Shown: positions 36,253 to 45,801 of the stretch, piece by piece | Layout: every line of letters begins with the position of its first letter | Position numbering within the stretch: the first letter of the stretch is position 1 | DNA from: Companilactobacillus nuruki | Lineage (GTDB): Bacteria > Bacillota > Bacilli > Lactobacillales > Lactobacillaceae | Length of the DNA stretch: 64,000 nucleotides | Direction: 5' to 3' | Assembly (NCBI RefSeq): GCF_002872255.1 | Contig: NZ_NIPR01000005.1 | Location: 156,802-220,801, forward strand | The notes under the pieces: model-generated | The model's database searches: none | Told to the model about the DNA's origin: nothing | Seen by the model: the letters and a program-made list of their open reading frames with translations, nothing else | Position numbers and translations under genes: made by a program

Positions 36253-37185
36253 ATGGCTAAATATATTCTCAAAAGAATACTTTATTTATTCTTGACCCTA
36301 TTCATTATTGCTTCGATAACATTCTTCTTAATGAAATTGCTTCCTGGTACACCGTTCTCTAACCAGAACCGTATGTCAGCTGATCAATTGAAGATCGTTA
36401 AAGCGCAATATGGATTGGATCAATCAGTAGGTGTTCAATATGTTCGTTATATGGTCGGTTTGTTACACGGTAATTTGGGGACATCATTCCAATTCAACAA
36501 TGAACCTGTTACAGCATTAATCGGTCAAAGACTTGCTCCATCAATGCAAATTGGTGCTCAAGCAATGATTCTTGGTACAGTACTTGGTATTTTACTTGGT
36601 GCCGTAGCTGCCATTCGTAAAAATACATGGGTTGATACACTTGCAACATTTATTTCAATCCTTGGTCTTTCAATTCCATCTTTCGTTTTAGCTGTTCTAT
36701 TACAATTCTACCTAGCCTACAAATGGAAGATCTACCCAGTTGCTCTTTGGGACAATTTCCAATCAAGTGTTCTACCAACATTAGCTCTAACGGCATTGCC
36801 ATTAGGTACCGTCGCCCGATTTATGAGAACCGAAATGGTCGATGTCATGAGTAGTGACTATATTGAATTGGCCAAATCAAAAGGTAATCCAAATTGGCGA
36901 GTTGTTGCAAAACATGCTTTACGTAATTCATTGATTCCAGTTGTTACCATCATCGGTCCTATGGCCGTTTCAGTTATGACTGGTTCTATGGTTGTTGAGA
37001 ATATCTTCTCAATTCCTGGTATTGGTGAACAATTCGTTAAATCAATCACAACAAATGATTATCCTACAATCATGGGTCTTACAATTTTCTATTCATTCTT
37101 ATTAATCATAGTTTACTTGATCGTTGATATCCTTTATGGATTAATTGATCCAAGAATTAGACTAGGAAACGGAGGTAAAGAATAA
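36253..37185 (+). CDS. oppB: Oligopeptide ABC transporter permease OppB
   Basis: A 310-residue permease with six membrane helices. The N-terminal MAKYILKRILYLFLTLFIIASITFFLMKLLPGTPF is diagnostic of OppB/DppB. The EAA loop is ELAKSKGNPNWRVVAKHALRNSLIPV. The stop overlaps the start of oppC by one base. Confidence 0.95.
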   Translation: MAKYILKRILYLFLTLFIIASITFFLMKLLPGTPFSNQNRMSADQLKIVKAQYGLDQSVGVQYVRYMVGLLHGNLGTSFQFNNEPVTALIGQRLAPSMQIGAQAMILGTVLGILLGAVAAIRKNTWVDTLATFISILGLSIPSFVLAVLLQFYLAYKWKIYPVALWDNFQSSVLPTLALTALPLGTVARFMRTEMVDVMSSDYIELAKSKGNPNWRVVAKHALRNSLIPVVTIIGPMAVSVMTGSMVVENIFSIPGIGEQFVKSITTNDYPTIMGLTIFYSFLLIIVYLIVDILYGLIDPRIRLGNGGKE

Positions 37186-38210
37186 TGGATCAAATCCCTC
37201 AAATTCCGAAGGAAAAATTTAAATTAGTTCATGATGAAAACAATAAAGAACAAGAAAAAATCGGTACGCCTTCACTTACATACATGCAAGATGTTCGTCG
37301 CCGTTTGTTTAAGAATAAAGTTGCCGTTGTTTGTTTGACACTACTTTCAATTATTGTTTTAATCTCAATCTTTGCCCCTGTTATCGCACCACACGATCCA
37401 AATGCTCAACAAGTTACATTGTCCAACCTTCCCCCTAAATTAGGTAACTTGAATATCCCCGGTATGAATGGATATCAAAATATGGGCGGTCACATGGTTG
37501 ATGCTTATAAACAAGCTGGCGCCCCCAAAGGAACATCATTTATTCTTGGTACTGATTACCTTGGACGTGACCTGCTCTCAAGAATTATCTATGGTACAAG
37601 ACTTTCATTAATTGTTGCCGTATTAGCTACCTTAGTTGACCTTCTAATCGGTGTACCTTATGGTATTGTTTCTGGTTGGAAAGGCGGTAGAACCGATACA
37701 GTTATGCAACGTATCGTTGAAATTGTTTCATCAATTCCTAACTTGATCGTTGTTATCTTAATGATGATCGTTCTAAAACCCGGTTTGACATCAATCGTTA
37801 TTGCGATTGCAATTACTGGTTGGGTTACAATGGCCCGGCTGATTCGTGCTCAAACCTTCCAATTGAAAGAACAGGAATATATTTTAGCGGCTAGAACTCT
37901 TGGTGAACCATCAATGAAAATTGCTACTAAACATTTAATCCCTAACCTTTCTTCAACAATTATTATTCAAACAATGTTTACAATTCCCAATGCCATCTTC
38001 TTTGAAGCCTTCTTGAGTTTCATTGGTATTGGTATCCCAGCACCAAACGCTTCTCTAGGTACACTTTTATCAGATGGTCAAAAAGCCTTCAGATTCCTAC
38101 CATATCAAATGTGGGCTCCAGCTATTATCTTGAGTATCATCATGATTGCTACTAACCTTCTTGGTGACGGCTTACGTGATGCCTTTGACCCACAATCATC
38201 AGAACACTAA
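37185..38210 (+). CDS. oppC: Oligopeptide ABC transporter permease OppC
   Basis: A 341-residue permease. A cytoplasmic N-terminus of about 50 residues leads into RRLFKNKVAVVCLTLLSIIVLISIFAPVIAPHDPN, typical of OppC/DppC. FILGTDYLGRDLLSRIIYGTRLSL is the family hallmark and AARTLGEPSMKIATKHLIPNL the EAA loop. It pairs with OppB. Confidence 0.95.
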   Translation: MDQIPQIPKEKFKLVHDENNKEQEKIGTPSLTYMQDVRRRLFKNKVAVVCLTLLSIIVLISIFAPVIAPHDPNAQQVTLSNLPPKLGNLNIPGMNGYQNMGGHMVDAYKQAGAPKGTSFILGTDYLGRDLLSRIIYGTRLSLIVAVLATLVDLLIGVPYGIVSGWKGGRTDTVMQRIVEIVSSIPNLIVVILMMIVLKPGLTSIVIAIAITGWVTMARLIRAQTFQLKEQEYILAARTLGEPSMKIATKHLIPNLSSTIIIQTMFTIPNAIFFEAFLSFIGIGIPAPNASLGTLLSDGQKAFRFLPYQMWAPAIILSIIMIATNLLGDGLRDAFDPQSSEH

Positions 38211-38226
38211 CTAAGGAGAAATCGAA

Positions 38227-39273
38227 ATGGATAAAATTCTAGAAGTAAAAGATTTACATGTAGATTTTGATACCTACAACGGTACCGTTCATGCGATCCG
38301 TGGTGTCAATTTCCATTTAAATGCCGGTGAAACCTTAGCTATTGTTGGTGAATCTGGTTCTGGTAAATCTATTACCGTTCGTTCAGTTCTACAATTATTG
38401 GCTTCAAATGCCACAATCTCTAAAGGAGAGGTCCTCTATCATGGGGATGATCTTCTTCAAAAAAGTGATAAGGAAATGGATAAATTACGTGGAAATAAAA
38501 TTTCTATGATTTTCCAAGATCCTATGACATCACTTGATCCTACTATGACTATCGGGAAACAAGTTGCTGAACCACTCTTGATTCACAATAATATTTCTCA
38601 AAAAGATGCTTTAAAACGTGCTGAAGAGGTTCTACGTTTAGTTGGTATCCCTAATCCAGCAGCCAGAATGAAGGATTACCCTCACCAATTTTCTGGTGGA
38701 CAAAGACAACGTATAGTTATCGCAATTGCCATCGTTGATTATCCAGAAATTCTAATCGCCGATGAGCCAACAACTGCTTTGGATGTTACAGTTCAAGCAC
38801 AAATTATCGATCTGTTAAAAGAACTACAACAAAAGATCGGTACCTCAATCATTTTCATTACCCATGACCTTGGCGTTGTGGCTGGAATTGCCGACCGTGT
38901 AGCTGTTATGTATGCTGGTCGCTTCGTTGAATATGGTTCTGTTGACGATATTTTCTACAATCCTCAACACCCATACACTTGGGGCTTGTTGGATTCTATG
39001 CCTACCCTTGATACAAACGAAGATGCTCGTTTGAATTCAATTCCCGGAACTCCACCTAATCTTCTTGACCCACCAAAGGGTGATGCTTTCGCTCCAAGAA
39101 ATGCTTATGCAATGCAAATCGATGAAGAACAACAACCACCATTCTTCAAAGTTTCTAAGAATCATTTTGCTGCTACTTGGTTATTACATCCAGATGCACC
39201 AAAAGTTACACCACCTGCAGCAATTCTCAACCGTTATAAGAAATTTGAAAAGTTAGGAGGCAATGCTAAATAA
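38227..39273 (+). CDS. oppD: Oligopeptide ABC transporter ATP-binding protein OppD
   Basis: A 348-residue ATPase. Walker [11 protein letters not shown], signature [15 protein letters not shown], Walker [13 protein letters not shown], switch [13 protein letters not shown]. The C-terminal extension [27 protein letters not shown] is the oligopeptide-type domain, though it lacks the cysteines that hold a cluster in some relatives. AAGGAG precedes the ATG. Confidence 0.95.
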   Translation: MDKILEVKDLHVDFDTYNGTVHAIRGVNFHLNAGETLAIVGESGSGKSITVRSVLQLLASNATISKGEVLYHGDDLLQKSDKEMDKLRGNKISMIFQDPMTSLDPTMTIGKQVAEPLLIHNNISQKDALKRAEEVLRLVGIPNPAARMKDYPHQFSGGQRQRIVIAIAIVDYPEILIADEPTTALDVTVQAQIIDLLKELQQKIGTSIIFITHDLGVVAGIADRVAVMYAGRFVEYGSVDDIFYNPQHPYTWGLLDSMPTLDTNEDARLNSIPGTPPNLLDPPKGDAFAPRNAYAMQIDEEQQPPFFKVSKNHFAATWLLHPDAPKVTPPAAILNRYKKFEKLGGNAK

Positions 39274-40199
39274 TGGCAGATGAAAGAGAAGTAATTGTAT
39301 CAGTTAAAAATCTCAAACAATATTTCAACATTGGCAAACCTAACATGGTTAAGGCGGTTGATGATGTCTCCTTTGATATCTATAAAGGTGAAACCTTTGG
39401 ATTAGTTGGTGAGTCTGGTTCTGGTAAGAGTACTACTGGACGTAGTATCATCAGACTTTATGATCCTACTGATGGTCATATTTTCTTCAATGGTCAAGAT
39501 ATCAGTAAGATCAAGAGTCATGGTCCTAAGATGAAGGAATTCCGTCGTGAAATGCAAATGATTTTTCAAGATCCATACGCTTCATTGAACCCACGTATGA
39601 AGGTTAAAGATATTATTGCTGAAGGCCTGGATGTTCACGGTTTAGTTAAAGATGAGCAAGAACGTGACAAGCGTGTTCGCAAATTACTTGATATGGTCAA
39701 TTTGAATCCTGAACACATGACTCGTTACCCTTATGAGTTTTCAGGTGGTCAAAGACAACGTATCGGTATTGCCCGTGCTTTGGCAGTTGATCCTCAATTC
39801 ATCATTGCTGATGAACCTATCTCAGCACTTGATGTTTCTATTCAAGCCCAAGTTGTTAACTTGATGCAAGATATTCAAAAACAACAAGGTTTAACTTACC
39901 TATTTATCGCCCATGATCTTTCAATGGTTAAATATATCTCTGATCGTATTGCTGTTATGTATCGTGGTAAGATCGTTGAGTTGGCTGCTTCTGATGAAAT
40001 TTATAACAATCCATTGCATGCCTACACGCAAAGCCTCTTGTCCGCTATTCCAGTACCTGATCCTGAGGTCGAAACTAAGCGTACAAGAATTGATTTTGAT
40101 CATAAGAGTCCCTTTAAAGATGATCAAAGATTGCAAGAAGTTCTTCCTGGTCATTTCCTCTATTGCAGCAATGAGGAAGCCAAGAAATATCAAAATTAG
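39273..40199 (+). CDS. oppF: Oligopeptide ABC transporter ATP-binding protein OppF
   Basis: A 308-residue ATPase, last gene of the opp operon, overlapping oppD by one base. Walker [10 protein letters not shown], signature [15 protein letters not shown], Walker B FIIADEPISALD, switch IAHDLSMVKYISD. Forms the ATPase heterodimer with OppD. Confidence 0.95.
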   Translation: MADEREVIVSVKNLKQYFNIGKPNMVKAVDDVSFDIYKGETFGLVGESGSGKSTTGRSIIRLYDPTDGHIFFNGQDISKIKSHGPKMKEFRREMQMIFQDPYASLNPRMKVKDIIAEGLDVHGLVKDEQERDKRVRKLLDMVNLNPEHMTRYPYEFSGGQRQRIGIARALAVDPQFIIADEPISALDVSIQAQVVNLMQDIQKQQGLTYLFIAHDLSMVKYISDRIAVMYRGKIVELAASDEIYNNPLHAYTQSLLSAIPVPDPEVETKRTRIDFDHKSPFKDDQRLQEVLPGHFLYCSNEEAKKYQN

Positions 40200-40280
40200 T
40201 TAAAGATGCGTGCAGACATCTTTAACCAATACATCTGACAAAAACCAAATCCAATACCAAACAAATATTATTTTAAAAAT

Positions 40281-40330
40281 AAAACACAAAAAGCCAGTAA
40301 TTAAATGATTACTGGTTTTTTTGTGTTTTT
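40281..40330. terminator. Bidirectional terminator after oppF
   Basis: A long stem including AGCCAGTAAT with ATTACTGGTT, flanked by A-rich and T-rich arms. Serves oppF and the small minus-strand gene that ends just beyond. Confidence 0.82.
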
Positions 40331-40335
40331 AGTAG

Positions 40336-40497
40336 TTAAATTTTTTTATTTTTTACCACAAAATATATAGTTACCAAAATAAGAAAAATCGGAGAAAACT
40401 TACTAAAGTAAGACATATTATAAAATAGAAAAAATATTTGCAAGATAAGCATAATTAAGAAAAAAACTCTTATTATTAAATCAAGTTTTTTATTCAT
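40336..40497 (-). CDS. Small two-helix membrane protein (53 residues)
   Basis: ATG at 40497 with AAGGAG eight bases before it opens MNKKLDLIIRVFFLIMLILQ and ends VVKNKKI. Two hydrophobic segments (about 7-27 and 33-48) with basic ends suggest a short membrane hairpin. The opening is positively charged, so the N terminus is inside. Small size, strong ribosome-binding site and a following terminator support a real gene. A toxin-like or stress membrane peptide is possible, without evidence. Confidence 0.65.
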   Translation of the reverse strand: MNKKLDLIIRVFFLIMLILQIFFLFYNMSYFSKFSPIFLILVTIYFVVKNKKI

Positions 40498-40700
40498 TTC
40501 AATATCTCCTTATGTATAAATCAATTCACTAATAAAGAACCAAAAGGACCTCTTTACACGGAGCGGCTTCTATTAAAATATAGAATTTACATACCTATTG
40601 AGCTTCTACACTCTTATACTGACCCCTTATGCAAAAGAATTAAAGAGTTGAAATCTAAATGTATATAGCCAACTAGTATTCATTCTTTCATCCCGAACGC
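40498..40700. other. Intergenic region, no recognised gene
   Basis: This holds the leader of the 53-residue protein gene. An 18-codon frame (MNTSWLYTFRF...) exists on the minus strand but has no good ribosome-binding site. Nothing else is recognised. Confidence 0.4.
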
Positions 40701-40907
40701 AAAAAGAAAGGAGCTAGCCTTACGGCCAGCTCCGATTGTATTTTTATTATTTTTCATAAGCTTTTCTTCTTTCTATTTTGTTAATTCTTCTATATCAGGG
40801 GGGAGGAGATATATTTGAAAAAATCTATTTTTATTATTTATTAATTAAATTTTCTAGTTAAGTAAAACTTTATAGTCGATTGAGTCACCTCTTTGTTAAT
40901 TGACTAT
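40701..40907 (-). ncRNA. Candidate small RNA, C-rich family, copy A1 (short form)
   Basis: The minus strand has TATTAT (40919-40914) as -10, then the conserved CATAGTCAA and AAAGAGGTGAC, and about 200 nt of AT-rich sequence. CTCCTCCCCCC lies in a loop closed by TATATC/GATATA near 40810-40795. A GC-rich terminator stem (GGAGCTGGCC with its complement, 40733-40711) and U-rich tail end it. It has fewer C-runs than the two longer copies. Confidence 0.6.
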
Positions 40908-41010
40908 GCTTATATAATAGCGGGATTTTGTGAATATACGGTTAGTAATTTTAGAAATAAATCGGAATTAAATGTGAAGAAAAATCGACATATTGATTAT
41001 AAGAGCCACA

Positions 41011-41291
41011 AAAAAACTGCCGGGGAAGGCAGTTTTTTCTTTTTGTAATATTTACGGGGAATAAATATCAAATTGTTTTTAGGAAATTAACTTTATTATC
41101 TTAGGGGGGAGATATCTAAAGTTTTTTCATATATGTGTTTATTAAGGGGATTAAACTTTTTAAAAAATAGAGTATTTATTATATAGGGGTTTATTTCTAT
41201 TCATGTGTAAAGTGAGTTATTTAAGAAAATAATATTTTACAGGGGTTTTCCAATTTCATCCGGTCACCTCTCGTCTTTGTTATTTGACTAT
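41011..41291 (-). ncRNA. Candidate small RNA, C-rich family, copy A2
   Basis: Promoter block with TATTAT at 41303-41298, then CATAGTCAA and GAGAGGTGACC. Six C-runs follow, at 41245-41242, 41189-41186, 41149-41146, 41109-41104 (six C), 41059-41056 and 41025-41022 (terminator loop). Several lie in hairpin loops: GUUUA/UAAAC, AACUUUA/UAAAGUU and AUAUUUA/UAAAUAU stems. Ends in ACTGCC-TTCCCC-GGCAGT plus seven U. Confidence 0.68.
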
Positions 41292-41497
41292 GCTTAAATA
41301 ATAACGGTAATTTATGAACATACAGTTGCTAAAGTACGAATTAATTTATAACAATATATGAAGAATTTGTGATCAAAGACTTATATTTGTCGTATTGTCT
41401 GAATTTATCCTTTAATTGGAGACTAATTACCTGAATTAGATCCTAGCCTGCTTTATACTTTAAATGATTGAAATATTTATAAAGAGAGGGTTTAAAA
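41291..41497. other. Intergenic region between the small RNA and yagU
   Basis: Holds the A2 promoter block, including the conserved upstream segment ATTCTTCATATATTG shared with copy B, and the leader of yagU. No further gene seen. Confidence 0.4.
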
Positions 41498-42007
41498 ATG
41501 AAATTAACTAAAGAACAAAAAGTCGATTTGAAAGCTGCAATAATTGCTGGAACCGCAGCCGGTATCATTTCCGGTTTTGTTAAACTAGGCTGGGAAAATG
41601 TTTTGCCACCTCGTACCCCCGCTCGTGACGCCGTTAATCCACCCCAAACCTTAATGGAACAAGCTGGATTGCCTAAGAAAATCACTCGTGGAACTTATAC
41701 TTACTCTGAACATCAAATGCCTTGGGCTAGTTTTTTGATGCATTTTGGTTTCTCAACCTCTTTTGCTATCATCTATGAGGTTCTATCAGAATATAAACCT
41801 TTCATTAGAAAGGGATCAGGTGCTATTTTCGGTTTAGCAATTTGGGTCGCTTTTCATATCGGAATTATGCCAATGATGAAAACTGTCCCTTCTCCAAAGG
41901 ATCAACCAACTCAGGAACATATATCTGAAGCTCTCGGTCATATCGCTTGGATGTGGACAAATGATATTGTCGGCCGCGAACTCTATCGTCGTCTGACAGA
42001 AAAATAG
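41498..42007 (+). CDS. YagU-family inner membrane protein
   Basis: A 169-residue protein with membrane segments at about 14-34, 75-95 and 107-127. It follows the YagU (DUF1440) pattern: AGTAAGIISGFVKLGWENVLPPRTPARD near the N terminus and HIAWMWTNDIVGRELYRRL at the C terminus. E. coli YagU is linked to acid resistance; the function here is inferred from the family. It is followed nine bases later by a symporter gene. Confidence 0.85.
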   Translation: MKLTKEQKVDLKAAIIAGTAAGIISGFVKLGWENVLPPRTPARDAVNPPQTLMEQAGLPKKITRGTYTYSEHQMPWASFLMHFGFSTSFAIIYEVLSEYKPFIRKGSGAIFGLAIWVAFHIGIMPMMKTVPSPKDQPTQEHISEALGHIAWMWTNDIVGRELYRRLTEK

Positions 42008-42016
42008 GAACTTTTC

Positions 42017-43330
42017 TTGAATAGATGGAGAACCTCCTTAACTGAACGAATCAGTTATGGCTTAAGTGATGCAGCGGATAATTTAGTTTTCCAAATGATG
42101 ACTACTTACCTACTTTTCTTTTACACCGATGTTTTCGGTCTTAATGCTAGTGAGGTAGCAATTTTGTTTGTCGTAGCTAGAACTGCAGACGTCTTTGAGA
42201 GTTTAATTATCGGTATTATGATTGATAACACTCACTCAAAATGGGGTAAAAGTAGACCATTTTTTCTTTGGTACTCATTTCCCTACGTTATATTCGCTGT
42301 TTTAACTTTTGTCACTCCTAATTTCCTACCACATACTGGGAAATTAATTTGGGCTTATGTGACTTATCTAGGCCTTGGTTTCTTCTATACTGCCGTCAAT
42401 CTTCCTATTACCTCTATTCTGCCAACTATGACTGACAACGAACAGGAGACAACTCTCTTAGGCGTTATCAGGCAATTTTTTGGCAGTTCGGTTCAAATTA
42501 TCGTAGCCGTATTCACCATCCCACTAGTTAGTTTCTTTGGTAAAGGTGATCAGCAAAAAGGATTCTTAGGTACGATTGTTTTGTTTGGAATCATTTCTTT
42601 AGTTCTAATTCTAAATACTTTCTTCCATGTACGAGAACGCTACACTAACAAGGAAATCAGTCATCAACCTTTATCTGAGGTTTGGAATATGCTAAAACAA
42701 AACAAACCTTGGATCATCATTTCTATTGTTATTTTCTTGTATTGGCTAACAACCGCCATTAAGAATCAAACTACGATTTATTATTTCAAATATATTATTC
42801 ACAATGAGAATTTAGTTTCCATTGCTAATAGCTTCACCTTCACAGCTCTCATTGGTGTTGTGGCAATTTATTTCATTTCCGCTAAATTGGGCAAGAAGAA
42901 TACTATGCTTTTAGGTATCGTAACTGCCTTTATCGGTCAAGTCATTATTACCTTTGGTACTTATTCTGAAAATTTGGCTACCCTCTTTACCGGTATCTTC
43001 ATCAATTGTATCGGTGGTGGCTTTATCATCGGATTGGTTTCGATCATGATTGCCGACACCATTCGCTATGGTACTGCAATGGGAATTCAAGCCGAAGGTG
43101 TTTTAGCTTCGACAGATGATTTTGGTGTCAACCTTGGTTTAGGATTGGGTGGATTAATCACTGCTGAATCCTTACAAATGTCTGGTTATGTTTCAAATAA
43201 AGCTCAAACTGCATCTACAATTTCTGCAATCAATTTAAATTATGCTCTGATTCCTTTAGCTCTGTATGTCATTATGTTCATAATTTTACTGGGATATAAT
43301 GAAAGTAAGATCAAAGAGGCAATCAATTAA
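42017..43330 (+). CDS. GPH-family glycoside/cation symporter (MFS)
   Basis: A 437-residue protein with 12 helices. ISYGLSDAADNLVFQMMTTYLLFFYTDVFGL and IGIMIDNTHSKWGKSRPFFLW are signatures of glycoside-pentoside-hexuronide symporters (MelB/LacS type without the IIA domain). The likely start is TTG at 42017. It probably imports a sugar with Na+ or H+; the sugar is unknown. No glycosidase is adjacent. Confidence 0.88.
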   Translation: MNRWRTSLTERISYGLSDAADNLVFQMMTTYLLFFYTDVFGLNASEVAILFVVARTADVFESLIIGIMIDNTHSKWGKSRPFFLWYSFPYVIFAVLTFVTPNFLPHTGKLIWAYVTYLGLGFFYTAVNLPITSILPTMTDNEQETTLLGVIRQFFGSSVQIIVAVFTIPLVSFFGKGDQQKGFLGTIVLFGIISLVLILNTFFHVRERYTNKEISHQPLSEVWNMLKQNKPWIIISIVIFLYWLTTAIKNQTTIYYFKYIIHNENLVSIANSFTFTALIGVVAIYFISAKLGKKNTMLLGIVTAFIGQVIITFGTYSENLATLFTGIFINCIGGGFIIGLVSIMIADTIRYGTAMGIQAEGVLASTDDFGVNLGLGLGGLITAESLQMSGYVSNKAQTASTISAINLNYALIPLALYVIMFIILLGYNESKIKEAIN

Positions 43331-43341
43331 AGAAGGTCAAC

Positions 43342-44676
43342 ATGCAACAAGAATCGCTTTTCTCTAATCAAAATAATGATGACAATACTCCTCTAGCAAA
43401 CCGGGTTCGTCCCACGACACTAGAGGATTTTGTCGGTCAAAAACATTTAATCGGCAATGGCAAAATTTTACGTGATATTATCAATCAAGATAAAATTCCT
43501 TCATTGATCTTTTGGGGACCACCTGGGGTCGGAAAAACCACCTTGGCCGAGATAATCGCTAAAAAAACTGAAGCTAATTTTATTACCTTTAGCGCCGTAA
43601 CTAGTGGTATTAACGATATCAAAAAAGTTATGAAAGAAGCCGAACTCAATCGCGAGATGGGACAAAAGACAATTGTCTTCATTGATGAAATTCATCGCTT
43701 TAATAAGGCTCAACAAGATGCCTTTTTACCTTTCGTTGAAAAAGGCAGCATAACTTTAATCGGTGCTACAACCGAAAATCCATCCTTTGAAATTAATTCA
43801 GCGCTATTGTCTAGGTGTAAAGTCTTCGTTCTTAAATCTTTAACCAAAGATGATTTAGTCCAATTATTAAACAATACTTTGAATAATCCTAAAGCCTTTC
43901 CTGGATTAAAAGTTGAAATCGATAAAGATACACTGGAACTAATTGCTTCCTATGCCAATGGTGACGCCAGAATATCCTTGAATACTTTAGAAATGGCTGT
44001 TATCAACTCCGAAACTAATGACAAAACCGTTCAAGTGAATCAAGAGAACATTCGCCAATTATTGAACACCAAATCACTACGTTACGACAAAAATGGCGAG
44101 GAACATTATAATATTATTTCTGCCTTACACAAATCAATGCGTAATAGTGATACCGATGCAGCGATTTATTGGGCCATGCGCATGCTTGATGGTGGCGAAG
44201 ATCCTTTGTACATTGCCAGAAGATTAGTTAGATTTGCCAGTGAAGATATCGGATTGGCCGACACTAATGCATTGAATGTGGCAATCAACGCATTTCAAGC
44301 TTGCCAATTTTTAGGAATGCCTGAATGTAACGTACATATAATCGAAACGGTTATCTACTTATCTGTAGCTCCCAAGTCTAATGCCGTTTACCAAGCGACT
44401 CTTAAAGCTCAAAAAGATATTAAAAAATATGGTAACCTTCCCGTCCCACTTCAAATCAGGAATGCACCTACTAAACTGATGAAGAAACTTGATTATGGAA
44501 AAGATTATCAATATGCTCACGATACCAAAGATAAATTAACAAATATGAAAACTATGCCTGATGAAATTCAAAATAATCAATATTATTTACCTACTGAAGA
44601 AGGCAAAGAGAGACTATTTAAGCAACGTTTAGAATATATTAAAAAGTGGCATCAAGAACATAATACTGAAAAATAG
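43342..44676 (+). CDS. rarA: Replication-associated recombination protein RarA
   Basis: A 444-residue AAA+ ATPase of the RarA/MgsA/WRNIP1 family. FVGQKHLIGNGKILRDII, Walker A WGPPGVGKTT, Walker B IVFIDEIHRFNKAQQD and sensor ENPSFEINSALLSRC are clear. The tetramerisation C-terminal domain contains SDTDAAIYWAMRMLDGGEDPLYIARRL. It acts at stalled replication forks. Distance from the symporter is 11 bases. Confidence 0.95.
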   Translation: MQQESLFSNQNNDDNTPLANRVRPTTLEDFVGQKHLIGNGKILRDIINQDKIPSLIFWGPPGVGKTTLAEIIAKKTEANFITFSAVTSGINDIKKVMKEAELNREMGQKTIVFIDEIHRFNKAQQDAFLPFVEKGSITLIGATTENPSFEINSALLSRCKVFVLKSLTKDDLVQLLNNTLNNPKAFPGLKVEIDKDTLELIASYANGDARISLNTLEMAVINSETNDKTVQVNQENIRQLLNTKSLRYDKNGEEHYNIISALHKSMRNSDTDAAIYWAMRMLDGGEDPLYIARRLVRFASEDIGLADTNALNVAINAFQACQFLGMPECNVHIIETVIYLSVAPKSNAVYQATLKAQKDIKKYGNLPVPLQIRNAPTKLMKKLDYGKDYQYAHDTKDKLTNMKTMPDEIQNNQYYLPTEEGKERLFKQRLEYIKKWHQEHNTEK

Positions 44677-44735
44677 CCTGTATTGACGCAACCATGTTTT
44701 TTTAACACGGTTGATCATCAAATACAGGCTATTTA
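44671..44735 (+). terminator. Long terminator with nested hairpin (family member 1)
   Basis: AATAGCCTGTATT pairs with AATACAGGCTATT around an inner CAACC/GGTTG hairpin. The same outer stem recurs at 49.75 and 57.65 kb. Confidence 0.82.
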
Positions 44736-44821
44736 TTTTGATCAACTAAAACTTACACCTTAACTAAAAACCATATTCTAGTTACTAAGTAACTTTTCCT
44801 TAATTGATTGGTATGTTTTTA

Positions 44822-45799
44822 CTATTCAAAAGGATATTTCATACCCCATTCATTTCTAACATCATTCAAGATATGTGCTACGTCATGTGACAAGTCCAAT
44901 TGACCATCATCCTGACCATTATCGATATATCTTTGCATATCTGCCACCTCATATTGAAGGGCTTTTGTGTCATCGCCTAGTTTTATTTTATCAGTAGCTT
45001 GGGTATGAGCATCGGCCGTATAAGTAATATCAGCCTCAGTTGCACGCGGATAATTACTAATTTCAATATAACCTTTAGTACCTGAGATTACGCCTCGTTT
45101 GGGCTGTTTAGCACGCATAGAGAGTGCCATAACTGCCATTTGTTCGTCATCATTCTTCAAAATAATCCCTGACTGCTCATCTACCCCAGTTTCAAAGTAT
45201 TTAACAGTTGTTAAAATATTGGTTGGTTGCTTATCTAGGAAACTTCTAGCAAAAGCAGTTGCATAACCACCAATATCTAGTAATGCTCCTCCCGCTAATT
45301 CTTTGTTAAAGAATCTATTCTTAGGATCGTAATCCTTTAAACTACCAAAATTAACTTGAACTAACTTAACTTGACCGATCTTACCCTCAGCAATCAACTT
45401 TTTAACCTGAGTGTAAAGAGGCATATGTAACAAAGTAAAACCTTCTGTCAAAATTAAATGTTTTTCTTTAGCAATTTTTTGAACCTCATCAAATTGTTGT
45501 GCATTTACCGTAATTGCTTTCTCACAAAAAACATTCTTGCCAGCATTTAAAGCTTGCTTGATATATTGATAATGATAAGTATGCGGTGTAGCAATATAAA
45601 TTATATTTATTTCTGGATCATTGATCATATCCGTTGGATCTTTAAATTGATGTTTAATTCCTTTTTCCTGAGCAAATTTGGCCATTTGTTCTTCATTCAT
45701 ATCAGAAACACCATAAATTTCTCCATTAACAGCATTTAAAGCATCAGCCATTTCATGTGCAATCCAACCTGTACCAATCATTCCCCAATTATATTTCAT
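44822..45799 (-). CDS. Gfo/Idh/MocA-family oxidoreductase
   Basis: A 325-residue NAD(P)-dependent sugar or polyol dehydrogenase. N-terminal Rossmann motif GMIGTGWIAHEMADAL; EKAITVNAQQF holds the conserved EK(P)-like motif (here EKA); the C-terminal alpha/beta domain contains GGALLDIGGYA. It lies directly after the RpiA-like gene (two bases between), so both probably act on a sugar phosphate or polyol. Substrate unknown. Confidence 0.9.
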   Translation of the reverse strand: MKYNWGMIGTGWIAHEMADALNAVNGEIYGVSDMNEEQMAKFAQEKGIKHQFKDPTDMINDPEINIIYIATPHTYHYQYIKQALNAGKNVFCEKAITVNAQQFDEVQKIAKEKHLILTEGFTLLHMPLYTQVKKLIAEGKIGQVKLVQVNFGSLKDYDPKNRFFNKELAGGALLDIGGYATAFARSFLDKQPTNILTTVKYFETGVDEQSGIILKNDDEQMAVMALSMRAKQPKRGVISGTKGYIEISNYPRATEADITYTADAHTQATDKIKLGDDTKALQYEVADMQRYIDNGQDDGQLDLSHDVAHILNDVRNEWGMKYPFE

Positions 45800-45801
45800 A
45801 A

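Noticed and set aside
40580..40690. 18-codon minus-strand frame MNTSWLYTFRF...
   Set aside because: No ribosome-binding site at proper distance and no further support.
41221..41259. 12-codon frame MKLENPCKILFS with GAGGTGA upstream inside small-RNA copy A2
   Set aside because: The frame is not conserved: copy B gives only MVR and stop, and copy A1 has no start codon. The conserved GAGGTGAC is more likely part of the RNA.
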